This document shows, piece after piece, positions 56,738-64,000 of a DNA stretch of 64,000 nucleotides (the first letter of the stretch is position 1; every line of letters starts with the position of its first letter). The DNA is from Pseudonocardia autotrophica. Its GTDB lineage: Bacteria > Actinomycetota > Actinomycetes > Mycobacteriales > Pseudonocardiaceae. The translations under genes and the position numbers were made by a program. Under the pieces are notes generated by a model. The model saw only the letters and a list, made by a program, of their open reading frames with translations, made no database searches and was not told the origin of the DNA. Where the stretch lies: NCBI RefSeq assembly GCF_000717175.1, contig NZ_JNYD01000008.1, positions 1-64,000 on the forward strand, in the 5' to 3' direction.

Positions 56738-56771
56738 GTGTGCCGCGCTCGCTGGCGTGTGCCGCGCTCGC
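56738..56771. repeat. Short 19-bp tandem repeat
   Basis: GTGTGCCGCGCTCGC occurs at 56738-56752 and 56757-56771, 19 bp apart, with a decayed third copy upstream. It lies in the 292-bp space between the mutase gene and the end of the minus-strand repeat protein, which shows no gene. Confidence 0.55.
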
Positions 56772-56884
56772 CGGGGTGTACCAGGCGCCACCGGGTCTGC
56801 TGCCGGCGGCCGCCTGCACGGGAGCCCGGCGGACGCCTGGAGGTCGGGCGTTTCGCTGGTGCGCGGCGCCGGGGGCGCCCGCGG

Positions 56885-58249
56885 TCAGGCCTCCTCGCGC
56901 TCCTCGCCCCGGCGGCGGAAGAAGCTGAAGCCGGGGATGCCGTTGACGGCCTGCCGCACGCCCTTGAGCTCCTCCAGCAGCTCGTGGACGTCCGGGCCGA
57001 CCCGGTCGAGCGTGGCGAGGATCGGCATGATGTCGGTCTCGAGGTGCTCGGTGAGCGCCGGGAGCTGGTCGACCATGCGGATCGCGGCGTGCAGCTCCTC
57101 CTCGGAGAACTCGTCGACGAACTTCGTCGCCAGCGGCGCGGCACGCTCCGCGATGGGGCGGTAGGTCGCCAGCAGGGCGCCCGCCTGCTCGCTGAGCCCG
57201 GAGGCGTCGCCGACGAGCTTGTCGGCGCGGTCGGCGACCGCGGCGGCCCGCTCGATCACCCCGGAGGCGTCGTCCGCGACGGAGCCCGCATTGGTGACGA
57301 TGGTCCGCGCGTCGTCCGCCACCGAGCCGGCAGAGGCGACGAGGCGTTCGGCGTCGGCGGCCACGGCCCCGACCCGCGTGATCAGTTCCTCGGCCGATCC
57401 GGCGGTCTCGGTCACCCGGGTGATGAGCTCCTGGGCCGACTCGGCAGTGCCCCCCACCCGTCCGAGCAGCGACTCGGCCGACTCGGCAGTGCCGGCGACC
57501 CGGGTGATGAGCTCCTCGGCCGACTCGGCGGTGCCACCGACCCGGCCGATGAGCGACTCGGCCGACTCGGCGGTGCCGGAGACCCGGGTGATCAGTTCCT
57601 CGGCGGACTCCGCGGTGCCACCCACCCGGCCGATCAAACCCTCGGCGGATTCGGCGGTGCCGGTGACCCGCGTGATGAGCTCCTCGGCGGACTCCGCAGT
57701 GCCACCCACCCGGCCGATGAGCGACTCGGCCGACTCGGCGGTGCCGGCGACCCGGGTGATGAGCTCGTCCGCACTGCCCGCGGTGCTGGTGACCTGCGCG
57801 ATCAGCTCGTCGGCCGTGCCCGCGGTCCCGCGGACTCCCGCGACGAGCCCCTCGGCCTCCTCCGCGACCGCACCGACGCGCGCGACGAGCGCCTCGGCGT
57901 CGGACGCGGTGGTGGTGACGCGGGTGATCAGCGCCGTCGCCTCGGTGGCGACACGGTCCACACGCCGCACCAGACCCTCCGCCGTGCCGGCGACGAGCTC
58001 GACCCGGCCGATCAGCCCGTCGGCACGGTCCGCGACGCCCTCGACGCGGTCGAGCAGCCCCTCGACCCGGCCCGCGATGCCGTTGACCCGGGCGAGCAGG
58101 GTCGAGACCTCGTCGAGCAGCCCGACGGTCCGCTCCGGCAGCCCGGCCGCGACGCCGACCGCCTCGCCGGTCCACCCGGCGACGGCCCGCGCCCCGTCGA
58201 GCAGGTCCGCGGGACCCGGGACGGGCAGGCCGGCGATGCGAAGTGCCAT
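56885..58249 (-). CDS. Long heptad-repeat protein with 14-residue tandem units
   Basis: A 454-residue protein. After about 65 residues come roughly 21 consecutive 14-residue units of the pattern xTAxxAxxLIxRVx; the central eight alternate GTAESAEELITRVx and GTAESAESLIGRVG, giving a 28-residue (84-bp) higher repeat. Ala, Leu, Ile and Val fall at heptad spacing, so a long alanine-rich coiled coil is expected. The C-terminal 100 residues (EEELHAAIRMVDQLPALTEHL, LEELKGVRQAVNGIPGFSFFRRRG) resemble a domain seen in many actinobacterial hypothetical proteins. No signal or membrane segment. ATG with GGGAGG eight bases upstream. Function unknown; a scaffold or phasin-like role is possible. Confidence 0.83.
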   Translation of the reverse strand: MALRIAGLPVPGPADLLDGARAVAGWTGEAVGVAAGLPERTVGLLDEVSTLLARVNGIAGRVEGLLDRVEGVADRADGLIGRVELVAGTAEGLVRRVDRVATEATALITRVTTTASDAEALVARVGAVAEEAEGLVAGVRGTAGTADELIAQVTSTAGSADELITRVAGTAESAESLIGRVGGTAESAEELITRVTGTAESAEGLIGRVGGTAESAEELITRVSGTAESAESLIGRVGGTAESAEELITRVAGTAESAESLLGRVGGTAESAQELITRVTETAGSAEELITRVGAVAADAERLVASAGSVADDARTIVTNAGSVADDASGVIERAAAVADRADKLVGDASGLSEQAGALLATYRPIAERAAPLATKFVDEFSEEELHAAIRMVDQLPALTEHLETDIMPILATLDRVGPDVHELLEELKGVRQAVNGIPGFSFFRRRGEEREEA

Positions 58250-58405
58250 GCGGCGATCCTCCCGTATCCGCGCCGCCACGGCCGCGCCACCCGCGCCCGT
58301 CGGGCCGCGCCGATCACTCTCCGGCACCACCGCTGCCCCCGGTCGGTGCGGTACGTCGCCGTTCGTCACAGTCCCGTAACGACCGTCCGTCACCACCGCC
58401 AGCCT

Positions 58406-58434
58406 TTGACCAGTCATGATCGACCACCTAGGTT
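58406..58434 (+). promoter_or_regulatory. Promoter of the ehu operon
   Basis: TTGACC (-35, 58406-58411), 17-bp spacer, TAGGTT (-10, 58429-58434): a close match to the housekeeping consensus, giving a leader of about 80 bases to the ehuB ATG. It lies in the 274-bp divergent region shared with the repeat-protein gene. Confidence 0.7.
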
Positions 58435-58523
58435 CGATCTCCGTTGCCGGTCACCGGCGCAGGGGGTGTGCCCGGTCCGGCCAGCTCGAGACGCCGTCGT
58501 CGACAGCCGAAGGGGTGCCTGCC

Positions 58524-59435
58524 ATGTCCGGATCCGCCTGGACCCGCCGAGAGTTCTTCCGTCGCAGCGCGATCGCCGGGGCCGTCGCCCTCGGAGGCCC
58601 GGTTCTGCTGTCGGCCTGCACGCAGACCAGCACGGGTGGTGCCGGCGCGGGTGGCACGCTCGACCGCGCGAAGTCCGCCGGCACGATCAAGGTGGGTATC
58701 GCCAACGAGGCGCCCTACGGGTTCACCGACAGCACCGGGAAGGTGACCGGCGAGTCCGTCGAGGTCGGCCGCGCGGTGATGAAGAACCTGGGTGTCAACG
58801 ACATCCAGGCGACCACCGTGGACTTCGGCTCCCTCATCCCCGCGCTCAACGCCAACCAGTTCGACATGGTCACCGCGGGCATGTTCATCAACGCCCAGCG
58901 CTGCCAGAACGCCGCGTTCTCCACCCCGGACTACACCGCGCCGACGGCCTTCCTCGTCCCGACCGGCAACCCGGACGGCGTGGCGACCTTCGAGGACATC
59001 AAGAACAAGAACCTGCGGCTCGCGGTTCTCAGTGGCGCGGTCGAGCAGGGGTACGCCCAGAAGAGCGGCATCCCGGACAGCCAGATCCAGGTCTTCGACT
59101 CGCAGAACACGCTGCTGCAGGCCGTGACCTCGGACCGGGCCGACGCGGCGGCGCTGACGAACATCTCGCTCAACGACGTCGTCGCCAAGAACCCCGGCTC
59201 GAACGTCGAGGTGACCAAGGGCTTCTTCCCCACGATCGACGGGGCCCAGACGGTCTCCGCCGGCGCCTTCGTGTTCCGCAAGGCCGACACCGACCTCGTC
59301 AACGCCTTCAACGCGGAGCTGACGAAGCTGCACCAGAGCGGACAGTGGCTGCAGATCGTCACCCCGTTCGGGTTCACCGAGGACAACCTGCCGGGCGCGG
59401 ACGTCACGACCGAGAAGCTCTGCGCGGCCGCCTGA
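58524..59435 (+). CDS. ehuB: Ectoine/hydroxyectoine-type ABC transporter, binding lipoprotein
   Basis: Solute-binding protein of 303 residues (SBP_bac_3 fold). The N terminus has a twin-arginine motif (RREFFRRS), a hydrophobic stretch and lipobox LLSAC with Cys32, so it is a Tat-exported lipoprotein. Domain motifs include GIANEAPYGFTDSTGKVTGE, VDFGSLIPALNANQFDMV and PFGFTEDNLPG. The closest family I recognise is EhuB, which binds ectoine and hydroxyectoine; an amino acid ligand is possible. AAGGGG SD. First gene of ehuBCDA. Confidence 0.85.
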   Translation: MSGSAWTRREFFRRSAIAGAVALGGPVLLSACTQTSTGGAGAGGTLDRAKSAGTIKVGIANEAPYGFTDSTGKVTGESVEVGRAVMKNLGVNDIQATTVDFGSLIPALNANQFDMVTAGMFINAQRCQNAAFSTPDYTAPTAFLVPTGNPDGVATFEDIKNKNLRLAVLSGAVEQGYAQKSGIPDSQIQVFDSQNTLLQAVTSDRADAAALTNISLNDVVAKNPGSNVEVTKGFFPTIDGAQTVSAGAFVFRKADTDLVNAFNAELTKLHQSGQWLQIVTPFGFTEDNLPGADVTTEKLCAAA

Positions 59436-59454
59436 GGGTCCGGCTCGGTCCACG

Positions 59455-60183
59455 GTGGAGAACCTCCCGCAGATCGTCGGCGTCCTGTCCGACGGCCTCC
59501 CCGAGACCGTCATCGCGACGCTCGGGGGCGTGCTGCTGACGATCATCCTGTCGATCGTGGCGGGCCTGCTGCTGCTCTCGTCGTCGCGCACGGTGCGCGG
59601 GGTGACCCGGGTGTACGTGGAGGGCTTCCGCGGCACGTCCGAGGTGGTCCAGCTGTTCTGGATCTACTTCGTCCTGCCCGTGCTGGTGGGCTTCCAGCTG
59701 CTGCCGCTCTTCGCCGGCATCGTGGTGCTGGGGCTCAACCACGGCGCGTACGGCGCGGAGATCGTGCGCGGCGCCGTCCGGTCGGTTCCGCGCGCCCAGT
59801 ACGAGGGCGCGATCGCGCTGAGCCTCTCGCCGGCGCAGCGGATGCGGCGCGTGATCCTGCCGCAGGCGGTCGTGGAGATGCTGCCGCCCTTCAACAACCT
59901 GTTCATCCAGCTGCTGAAGTCCTCGGCGATCCTCGCCCTGATCACCGTGCCCGAGGTGACCCGGCAGGCGCGGGAGGTGCTGATCCCGAACTTCGGCGCG
60001 GACACCCTGCTGATCTTCGGCGTCACCTTCGTGATCTACCTGGTGCTCGCCGCGCTGATCACGCTGGTGATGCGGCTGCTGGAGCGGATGGCCTCGGCGC
60101 GGCTGGGCCGCAGGCCCTCCCGTGCGGCGCGGGCGGCGGCGCGGGCGGCCGGCCCGACCGGGACCGAGGGGGTCGCGGTCTGA
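59455..60183 (+). CDS. ehuC: Ectoine-type ABC transporter permease
   Basis: A 242-residue polar-amino-acid-type permease. About five helices and the EAA-like cytoplasmic loop RSVPRAQYEGAIALSLSPAQRM..ILPQAVVEMLP that contacts the ATPase. The N-terminal HisM-type signature FRGTSEVVQLFWIYF is present. An Ala/Arg-rich tail follows the last helix. GTG start; its stop overlaps the ehuD ATG (TGATG). Confidence 0.87.
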   Translation: MENLPQIVGVLSDGLPETVIATLGGVLLTIILSIVAGLLLLSSSRTVRGVTRVYVEGFRGTSEVVQLFWIYFVLPVLVGFQLLPLFAGIVVLGLNHGAYGAEIVRGAVRSVPRAQYEGAIALSLSPAQRMRRVILPQAVVEMLPPFNNLFIQLLKSSAILALITVPEVTRQAREVLIPNFGADTLLIFGVTFVIYLVLAALITLVMRLLERMASARLGRRPSRAARAAARAAGPTGTEGVAV

Positions 60184-60839
60184 TGCCGCTCTGGGACTGG
60201 AACTACGCCTTCGAGATCCTGCCGGACCTGCTCTGGGCGCTGGTCACGACGATCGAGATCACGCTGCTCGGCTCGGTGGTCGCGCTCCTGCTCGGCCTGG
60301 TGTTCGCGGTGCTGCGGCGCCTGCACATCCCGGTGCTGGACCAGGTGCTGTGGGCCTTCATCGAGGTCGTCCGCTCGACGCCGCTGCTGGTCCAGGTCTT
60401 CTTCCTGTTCTTCGTGCTGCCCCAGTTCGGGGTCACGCTGAGCGCGTTCGTGGTCGGCGTCGTGGGGCTGGGCGTGCACTACGCGACCTACACGTCCGAG
60501 GTGTACCGCGCGGGCATCGACGCGATCCCGAAGGGCCAGTGGGAGGCGTGCACCGCGCTGTCGCTGCCGCGCCTGCGGATCTGGACCGGGGTCATCCTGC
60601 CCCAGGCGGTCCCGCGCGTGCTGCCGGCGCTGGGCAACTACGTGATCTCGATGTTCAAGGAGGTCCCGCTGCTGCTGGCGATCGGCGTGGTCGAGGTCGT
60701 CAACGAGGCGCGGGAGCTCGGCTCGCTGACCTTCCGCTACACCGAGCCCTACACCATCGCCGGCCTGCTCTTCCTGCTGCTGAGCTACCCGGCGTCCATG
60801 CTGGTCCGACGACTGGAGCGCCGCCGTGTCCACGCCTGA
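60183..60839 (+). CDS. ehuD: Ectoine-type ABC transporter permease
   Basis: A 218-residue second permease of the importer, with VVRSTPLLVQVFFLFFVLPQ, YTSEVYRAGIDAIPKGQWEA and the coupling loop ALSLPRLRIWTGVILPQAVPR. It pairs with EhuC to form the channel. Its 3' end overlaps the GTG start of ehuA by 14 bp. Confidence 0.87.
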   Translation: MPLWDWNYAFEILPDLLWALVTTIEITLLGSVVALLLGLVFAVLRRLHIPVLDQVLWAFIEVVRSTPLLVQVFFLFFVLPQFGVTLSAFVVGVVGLGVHYATYTSEVYRAGIDAIPKGQWEACTALSLPRLRIWTGVILPQAVPRVLPALGNYVISMFKEVPLLLAIGVVEVVNEARELGSLTFRYTEPYTIAGLLFLLLSYPASMLVRRLERRRVHA

Positions 60840-61614
60840 CACCACCGAGCCGATGATCGTGTTCGACGGCGTGGAGAAGCGCTTCGGGTCGAACGTCGTG
60901 CTCAAGGACCTCCATTTCACGGTGGCGCCGGGCGAGCACGTCACGCTGATCGGCCCCTCCGGCTCGGGCAAGACGACGATCCTGCGCCTGCTCATGACCC
61001 TCGAGCAATGCAACGAGGGCACGATCTCGGTGGGCGGGCGCTACCTGTCCCACGAGATGCGCGGCGGCAAGCTCGGCCCGCCACGCGAGAAGTACCTGCG
61101 GGACGTCCGCAAGCACATCGGGATGGTCTTCCAGCAGTTCAACCTGTTCCCGAACATGACCGTGCGGGGCAACCTGATCGAGGGCCCGACGCGGGTGCTG
61201 GGCCTGTCGAGGGACGAGGCGAACGGCCGGGCCGAGGAGCTGCTGGACCTCGTCGGGCTCAAGGAGAAGATCGACGCGCACCCCACCCAGCTCTCCGGCG
61301 GGCAGCAGCAGCGGGTCGCGATCGCCCGGGCACTGGCGATGCGGCCCGACGTCCTGCTGCTCGACGAGGTGACCTCGGCGCTGGACCCCGAGCTCGTCGC
61401 CGGGGTGCTGAAGCTGTTGCAGGACATCGGCGACACCACCGACATCACCATCCTCTGCGTGACCCACGAGATGGGCTTCGCGCGGGACTTCTCGCACCGG
61501 GTGATGATGTTCGACGGCGGCCGGGTGCTCGAGGACGCGCCTCCCGCCAAGCTCTTCACCGACCCGGACCACCAGCGCACCCGGGACTTCCTGCACGCCG
61601 TCCTGAACCACTGA
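60826..61614 (+). CDS. ehuA: Ectoine-type ABC transporter ATP-binding protein
   Basis: A 262-residue ABC ATPase. Walker A GPSGSGKTTI, Q-loop VFQQFNLFP, signature LSGGQQQRVAIARAL, Walker B DVLLLDEVTSALDPE and switch His in CVTHEMGFARDF. It energises uptake through EhuC and EhuD. The stop is four bases before the 40-bp palindrome copy 4, which separates it from the convergent solo binding-protein gene. Confidence 0.92.
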   Translation: MSTPDTTEPMIVFDGVEKRFGSNVVLKDLHFTVAPGEHVTLIGPSGSGKTTILRLLMTLEQCNEGTISVGGRYLSHEMRGGKLGPPREKYLRDVRKHIGMVFQQFNLFPNMTVRGNLIEGPTRVLGLSRDEANGRAEELLDLVGLKEKIDAHPTQLSGGQQQRVAIARALAMRPDVLLLDEVTSALDPELVAGVLKLLQDIGDTTDITILCVTHEMGFARDFSHRVMMFDGGRVLEDAPPAKLFTDPDHQRTRDFLHAVLNH

Positions 61615-61617
61615 CCC

Positions 61618-61657
61618 GTGCGCGACAACTGCCCCTAGAGGGGCAGTTGCCACTCAC
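61618..61657. repeat. 40-bp dispersed palindrome, copy 4 (core variant)
   Basis: Forty bases with the family right end GCCACTCAC but a different core: CAACTGCCCC and GGGGCAGTTG around TAGA. The left end is degenerate (GTGCGCG for GTGAGTGG). It sits between two convergent genes and contains the stop codon of the minus-strand gene (61654-61656), a bidirectional terminator position. Confidence 0.75.
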
Positions 61658-62541
61658 AACCCCGGTTGACCTGCGCAGATCGCCTCGGTGGTGAGGTCCG
61701 TGGGCGGGAGGTTCTCCGCGTCGAAGCCGAAAGGCCGTACGAGGTCCAGCCAACGGCCGGAGGAGTGCAGGTCGGCCAGGCCGGCGTCGAAGGCGGTGCG
61801 CAGGTCGGTGTCGGCGGGGCGGAAGGCGAAGGCGCCCACCGGGAACACCCGGCGGCCGTCCGCGTCGACCCGCGCGGCGACGCCCGGGGTCACCTGCAGC
61901 GGCGTGCCCGGGTTGCGGGACAGCTCGTCGAGCAGGGAGATGCGGGTGAGGGCCGCGGCGGGGACCTCGCCGTTGGCGACGGCGCGGAACAACGTGCTCT
62001 GCCCCTCGTAGGTGCGGACCGCCTCCGGCGGCACGCCCGCCGCGAGCGCGAACTCCTGCTCCGCCGACCCGGTCAGCACGCCGACGGTGATGCCCGCCCG
62101 CCGCACGCCGTCGAACGTCCGGATCCCGTTCGGGTTGCCCGCGGGGACGAGGAAGGCCAACGGCGCCAGGAAGTCCGGACGCGAGAAGGCGACGCGCGCG
62201 CACCGCGTCGGGGTGATCGTGGTGCCCGCGGCGACGATGTCGAACTGCTCGTCGAGCAGCGCGTCGAGCAGCCCGGCGAACGGGACCTGGATCGCCTCGA
62301 TCCCGCCGACCCCGAACCCCGCGAGGACGGCCCGGGCGACCTCGGGTGCCTCGCCGGTGACCGTGCCGTCCGTCGCCGAGAAGCCGTAGGGACGTTCGCC
62401 GGCGATCCCGATGCGGGCCACGCCGTCCGCCCGCATGCGCTCGAGCGCCGAGCCCGCGCGCGACCCGCACCCCGCCAGCGCGGCGGCGCCCCCGAGCGCG
62501 GCCGCCCCGGCGAGCAGCGATCGTCGGGAGACCAGGTGCAT
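61654..62541 (-). CDS. Solo EhuB-like ABC transporter binding lipoprotein
   Basis: A 295-residue SBP_bac_3 protein and paralogue of the EhuB at 58524: same GIAGERPYGFSATDGTVTGE, FAGLLDALLDEQFDIVAAG, GNPNGIRTF and RPFGFDAENLPP segments. SRRSLL plus lipobox LAGC (Cys25) indicate a Tat lipoprotein. It has no permease or ATPase of its own and converges on ehuBCDA, so it may be an alternative-specificity binding protein for that channel. TAGTCT precedes the ATG by eight bases. Confidence 0.85.
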   Translation of the reverse strand: MHLVSRRSLLAGAAALGGAAALAGCGSRAGSALERMRADGVARIGIAGERPYGFSATDGTVTGEAPEVARAVLAGFGVGGIEAIQVPFAGLLDALLDEQFDIVAAGTTITPTRCARVAFSRPDFLAPLAFLVPAGNPNGIRTFDGVRRAGITVGVLTGSAEQEFALAAGVPPEAVRTYEGQSTLFRAVANGEVPAAALTRISLLDELSRNPGTPLQVTPGVAARVDADGRRVFPVGAFAFRPADTDLRTAFDAGLADLHSSGRWLDLVRPFGFDAENLPPTDLTTEAICAGQPGL

Positions 62542-62576
62542 CGCGCCGAAGACTAGTGGCTGGGCAGGCAGGCTTC

Positions 62577-63347
62577 TCAGTCCGGCCAGACCGGGTGGCG
62601 CTTCTCGAGGAACGCGGCCATGCCCTCCTTGGCCCCCGCGGACTGCGACATCGCCGCCATGACCTCGACGGCGACGGCGTAGGCGTCGGCTTCCGGGCGG
62701 TCGAGCTGCGCGTAGAGCGTCTGCTTGCCGACCTCCTTGCCGAACCGGCTGCCGCGGGTCGCGCGGGCGAGCAGCTCGTCCGTCTTCGCGTCGAGCTCGG
62801 CGTCGGGCACGACGTAGTTGACGAGGCCCCAGTCGGCGGCGGTGCGGGCGTCGATCGGGTCGCCGGTCAGGGCCAGCTCCATCAGCCGCTTGCGGCCGAC
62901 GTTGCGCGCCACGGGCACCGCCGGGGTGTGGCAGAACCAGCCGCCCTTGCCGCCGGGCAGCGCGAAGGCGGCGGACTCGCCCGCGACGGCCAGGTCGCAG
63001 GTGGCGACGAGCTGGCAGCCGGCCGCGGTCGCGATGGCCTGGACCTTGGCGATCACGACCTGGGGCACCGCCTGGATGGTCTGCATCACCTCCGTGCACA
63101 GGGTGAGCAGCTCGCGGACGCCCTTGAGGTCCCGCGCGGCGACGTCGGCGAAGTCGTGTCCGGCCGAGAAGGCCTTCCCCTCGGCGCCGAGCACGATGCC
63201 GGTGGCGTCGCTGCTGCCGGCGGTCTCGAAGGCGTCGAGCAGCTCGCGGAGGTGGTCCTCGGAGAGGGCGTTGCGGCGCTCCGGCCGGTTCATCGTGATG
63301 CGGACGGTCTCCCCGTCCTCCTTGACCAGGAGGTGCTCGTAACCCAT
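62577..63347 (-). CDS. Enoyl-CoA hydratase/isomerase family protein
   Basis: A 256-residue crotonase-fold protein. The oxyanion-hole segments are KAFSAGHDFADVAA and ALPGGKGGWFCHTPAVPVAR; the first catalytic Glu position of classical hydratases is not conserved in the usual GGG-E form (here AGCQLVATCDLAV). This pattern resembles ECHDC3-type proteins, so hydratase activity is uncertain. TACCGT lies six bases before the ATG, fitting a leaderless mRNA. It is divergent from a TetR gene over only 52 bp, suggesting control by it. Confidence 0.87.
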   Translation of the reverse strand: MGYEHLLVKEDGETVRITMNRPERRNALSEDHLRELLDAFETAGSSDATGIVLGAEGKAFSAGHDFADVAARDLKGVRELLTLCTEVMQTIQAVPQVVIAKVQAIATAAGCQLVATCDLAVAGESAAFALPGGKGGWFCHTPAVPVARNVGRKRLMELALTGDPIDARTAADWGLVNYVVPDAELDAKTDELLARATRGSRFGKEVGKQTLYAQLDRPEADAYAVAVEVMAAMSQSAGAKEGMAAFLEKRHPVWPD

Positions 63348-63399
63348 GTGTCCACGGTAATGCCTGGACGGCTGGGTGGAACGGGTCTACCGTGACCGC

Positions 63400-64000
63400 A
63401 TGACCGGATCGGCAATTCCAGTCACAAGGTCACGCGAGGACCGGCTCCTCGACGCGGCCGCCGATCTGCTGGTCCGGTGGGGCTACCAACGCGTGACGAT
63501 CGACGAGGTCGCGCGCCGGGCGGGGGTCGGGAAGGGCACCGTCTACCTGCATTTCCGCACCAAGGACGCGCTGTTCCTCGCCGTCCTGATGCGCAGCCAC
63601 CGGACCGTGACCGCGGGGATGGCGGACCGGATGGAGGCCGATCCCGCCGAGGCGCTGCCGGCGCGCGCCGTCCGCTCGATCTACCGCGAGCTGCTCGACG
63701 ACCCGGTGACCCGGCCGCTCTACCTCGGCGACCCCGAGGTGCTGGGCCGGCTCGCGCACGAGGCGGCCGCGGCCCTGGGCGACCTCACGGCGAAGCGCAC
63801 CGAGGTCGGCCGGCGCTGGTTCTCCCTGCTGCGCGAGGCGGGCCGGATGCCCACCGACCTGCCGATCGACGCGCAGATGCACCTGTTCTCCGCCGTGACG
63901 ACCGGCTTCTTCTTCCTCGACGGCATGCCGACCGCGCCCGGTCCCACGGATCCGGACGCGCGCGCCGACCTGCTCGAACACGCCCTGCGGAGCGCCCTGG
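63400..64000 (+). CDS. TetR-family regulator, cut by the window end
   Basis: At least 200 residues; the frame is still open at the last base. The N-terminal DNA-binding domain is clear: RLLDAAADLLVRWGYQRVTI then DEVARRAGVGKGTVYLHFRTKDALF. The ligand domain follows, with LLDDPVTRPLYLGDPEVLGRL. ATG start six bases after TACCGT (63388-63393). Divergent from the enoyl-CoA hydratase gene, so it may regulate that gene and itself through the 52-bp gap. Confidence 0.87.
   Translation, partial: MTGSAIPVTRSREDRLLDAAADLLVRWGYQRVTIDEVARRAGVGKGTVYLHFRTKDALFLAVLMRSHRTVTAGMADRMEADPAEALPARAVRSIYRELLDDPVTRPLYLGDPEVLGRLAHEAAAALGDLTAKRTEVGRRWFSLLREAGRMPTDLPIDAQMHLFSAVTTGFFFLDGMPTAPGPTDPDARADLLEHALRSAL

Overview
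This window is chromosomal DNA of a very G+C-rich actinobacterium, most likely a Pseudonocardia-like member of the Pseudonocardiaceae. The evidence is the strong codon bias, frequent GTG starts, many genes that look leaderless (a TANNNT box 5-8 nt before the start codon), an Asp-type MurA, and a housekeeping block running argS-lysA-hom-thrC-thrB-rho-rpmE-prfA-prmC-tsaC-glyA-wecA-atp operon-DUF2550-pduO-murA. Apart from the inserted glyA/TetR segment, that block has the order I remember from mycobacterial chromosomes. No phage or IS element was recognised.

Layout. 0-4.5 kb: B12-dependent diol/glycerol dehydratase large and medium subunits plus both reactivase subunits, with no small-subunit gene visible. 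4.6-6.2 kb: a cupin/XRE regulator with a clear operator, coupled to an AIR-synthase-like protein, then a 22-bp tandem repeat array. 6.4-13 kb: a phosphofructokinase with PPi-type residues, two secreted M15-like proteins flanking a DUF3616 gene, a roughly 0.9-kb gene-free stretch with imperfect 81-83 bp repeats, and a small Cys-rich protein. 13-25.7 kb, all minus strand: DinB, an oligosaccharide flippase and a kinase-like protein; a large nitrate reductase/flavoprotein reductase fusion; a GAF-PAS-GAF-SpoIIE-HATPase-STAS stress-signalling gene split by one in-frame stop; tRNA-Arg(CCG); and a DUF305/DUF3105 pair. 25.7-53.3 kb, mostly plus strand: the housekeeping block, interrupted by a DUF559-like pseudogene and a TetR gene near 38-40 kb. 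53-58 kb: DUF1206, an ethylmalonyl-CoA mutase-like enzyme and a long heptad-repeat protein. 58.5-63.3 kb: an ectoine-type ABC importer (ehuBCDA), a second solo binding protein, an enoyl-CoA hydratase and a TetR regulator cut by the window end.

How the genes connect. Diol dehydratase and the ethylmalonyl-CoA mutase-like enzyme both need adenosylcobalamin, and the PduO adenosyltransferase makes it. LysA, Hom, ThrC and ThrB form the aspartate-family branch. WecA and MurA supply envelope precursors, and the atp operon encodes a complete F1Fo ATP synthase.

The most unusual signals are repeat and regulatory structures: four dispersed 40-bp palindromes at gene ends, one of them in frame at the junction of the nitrate reductase fusion; one 22-bp tandem-repeat family at two loci 31 kb apart; and three 12-bp palindromes spaced exactly 41 bp apart in front of pduO.
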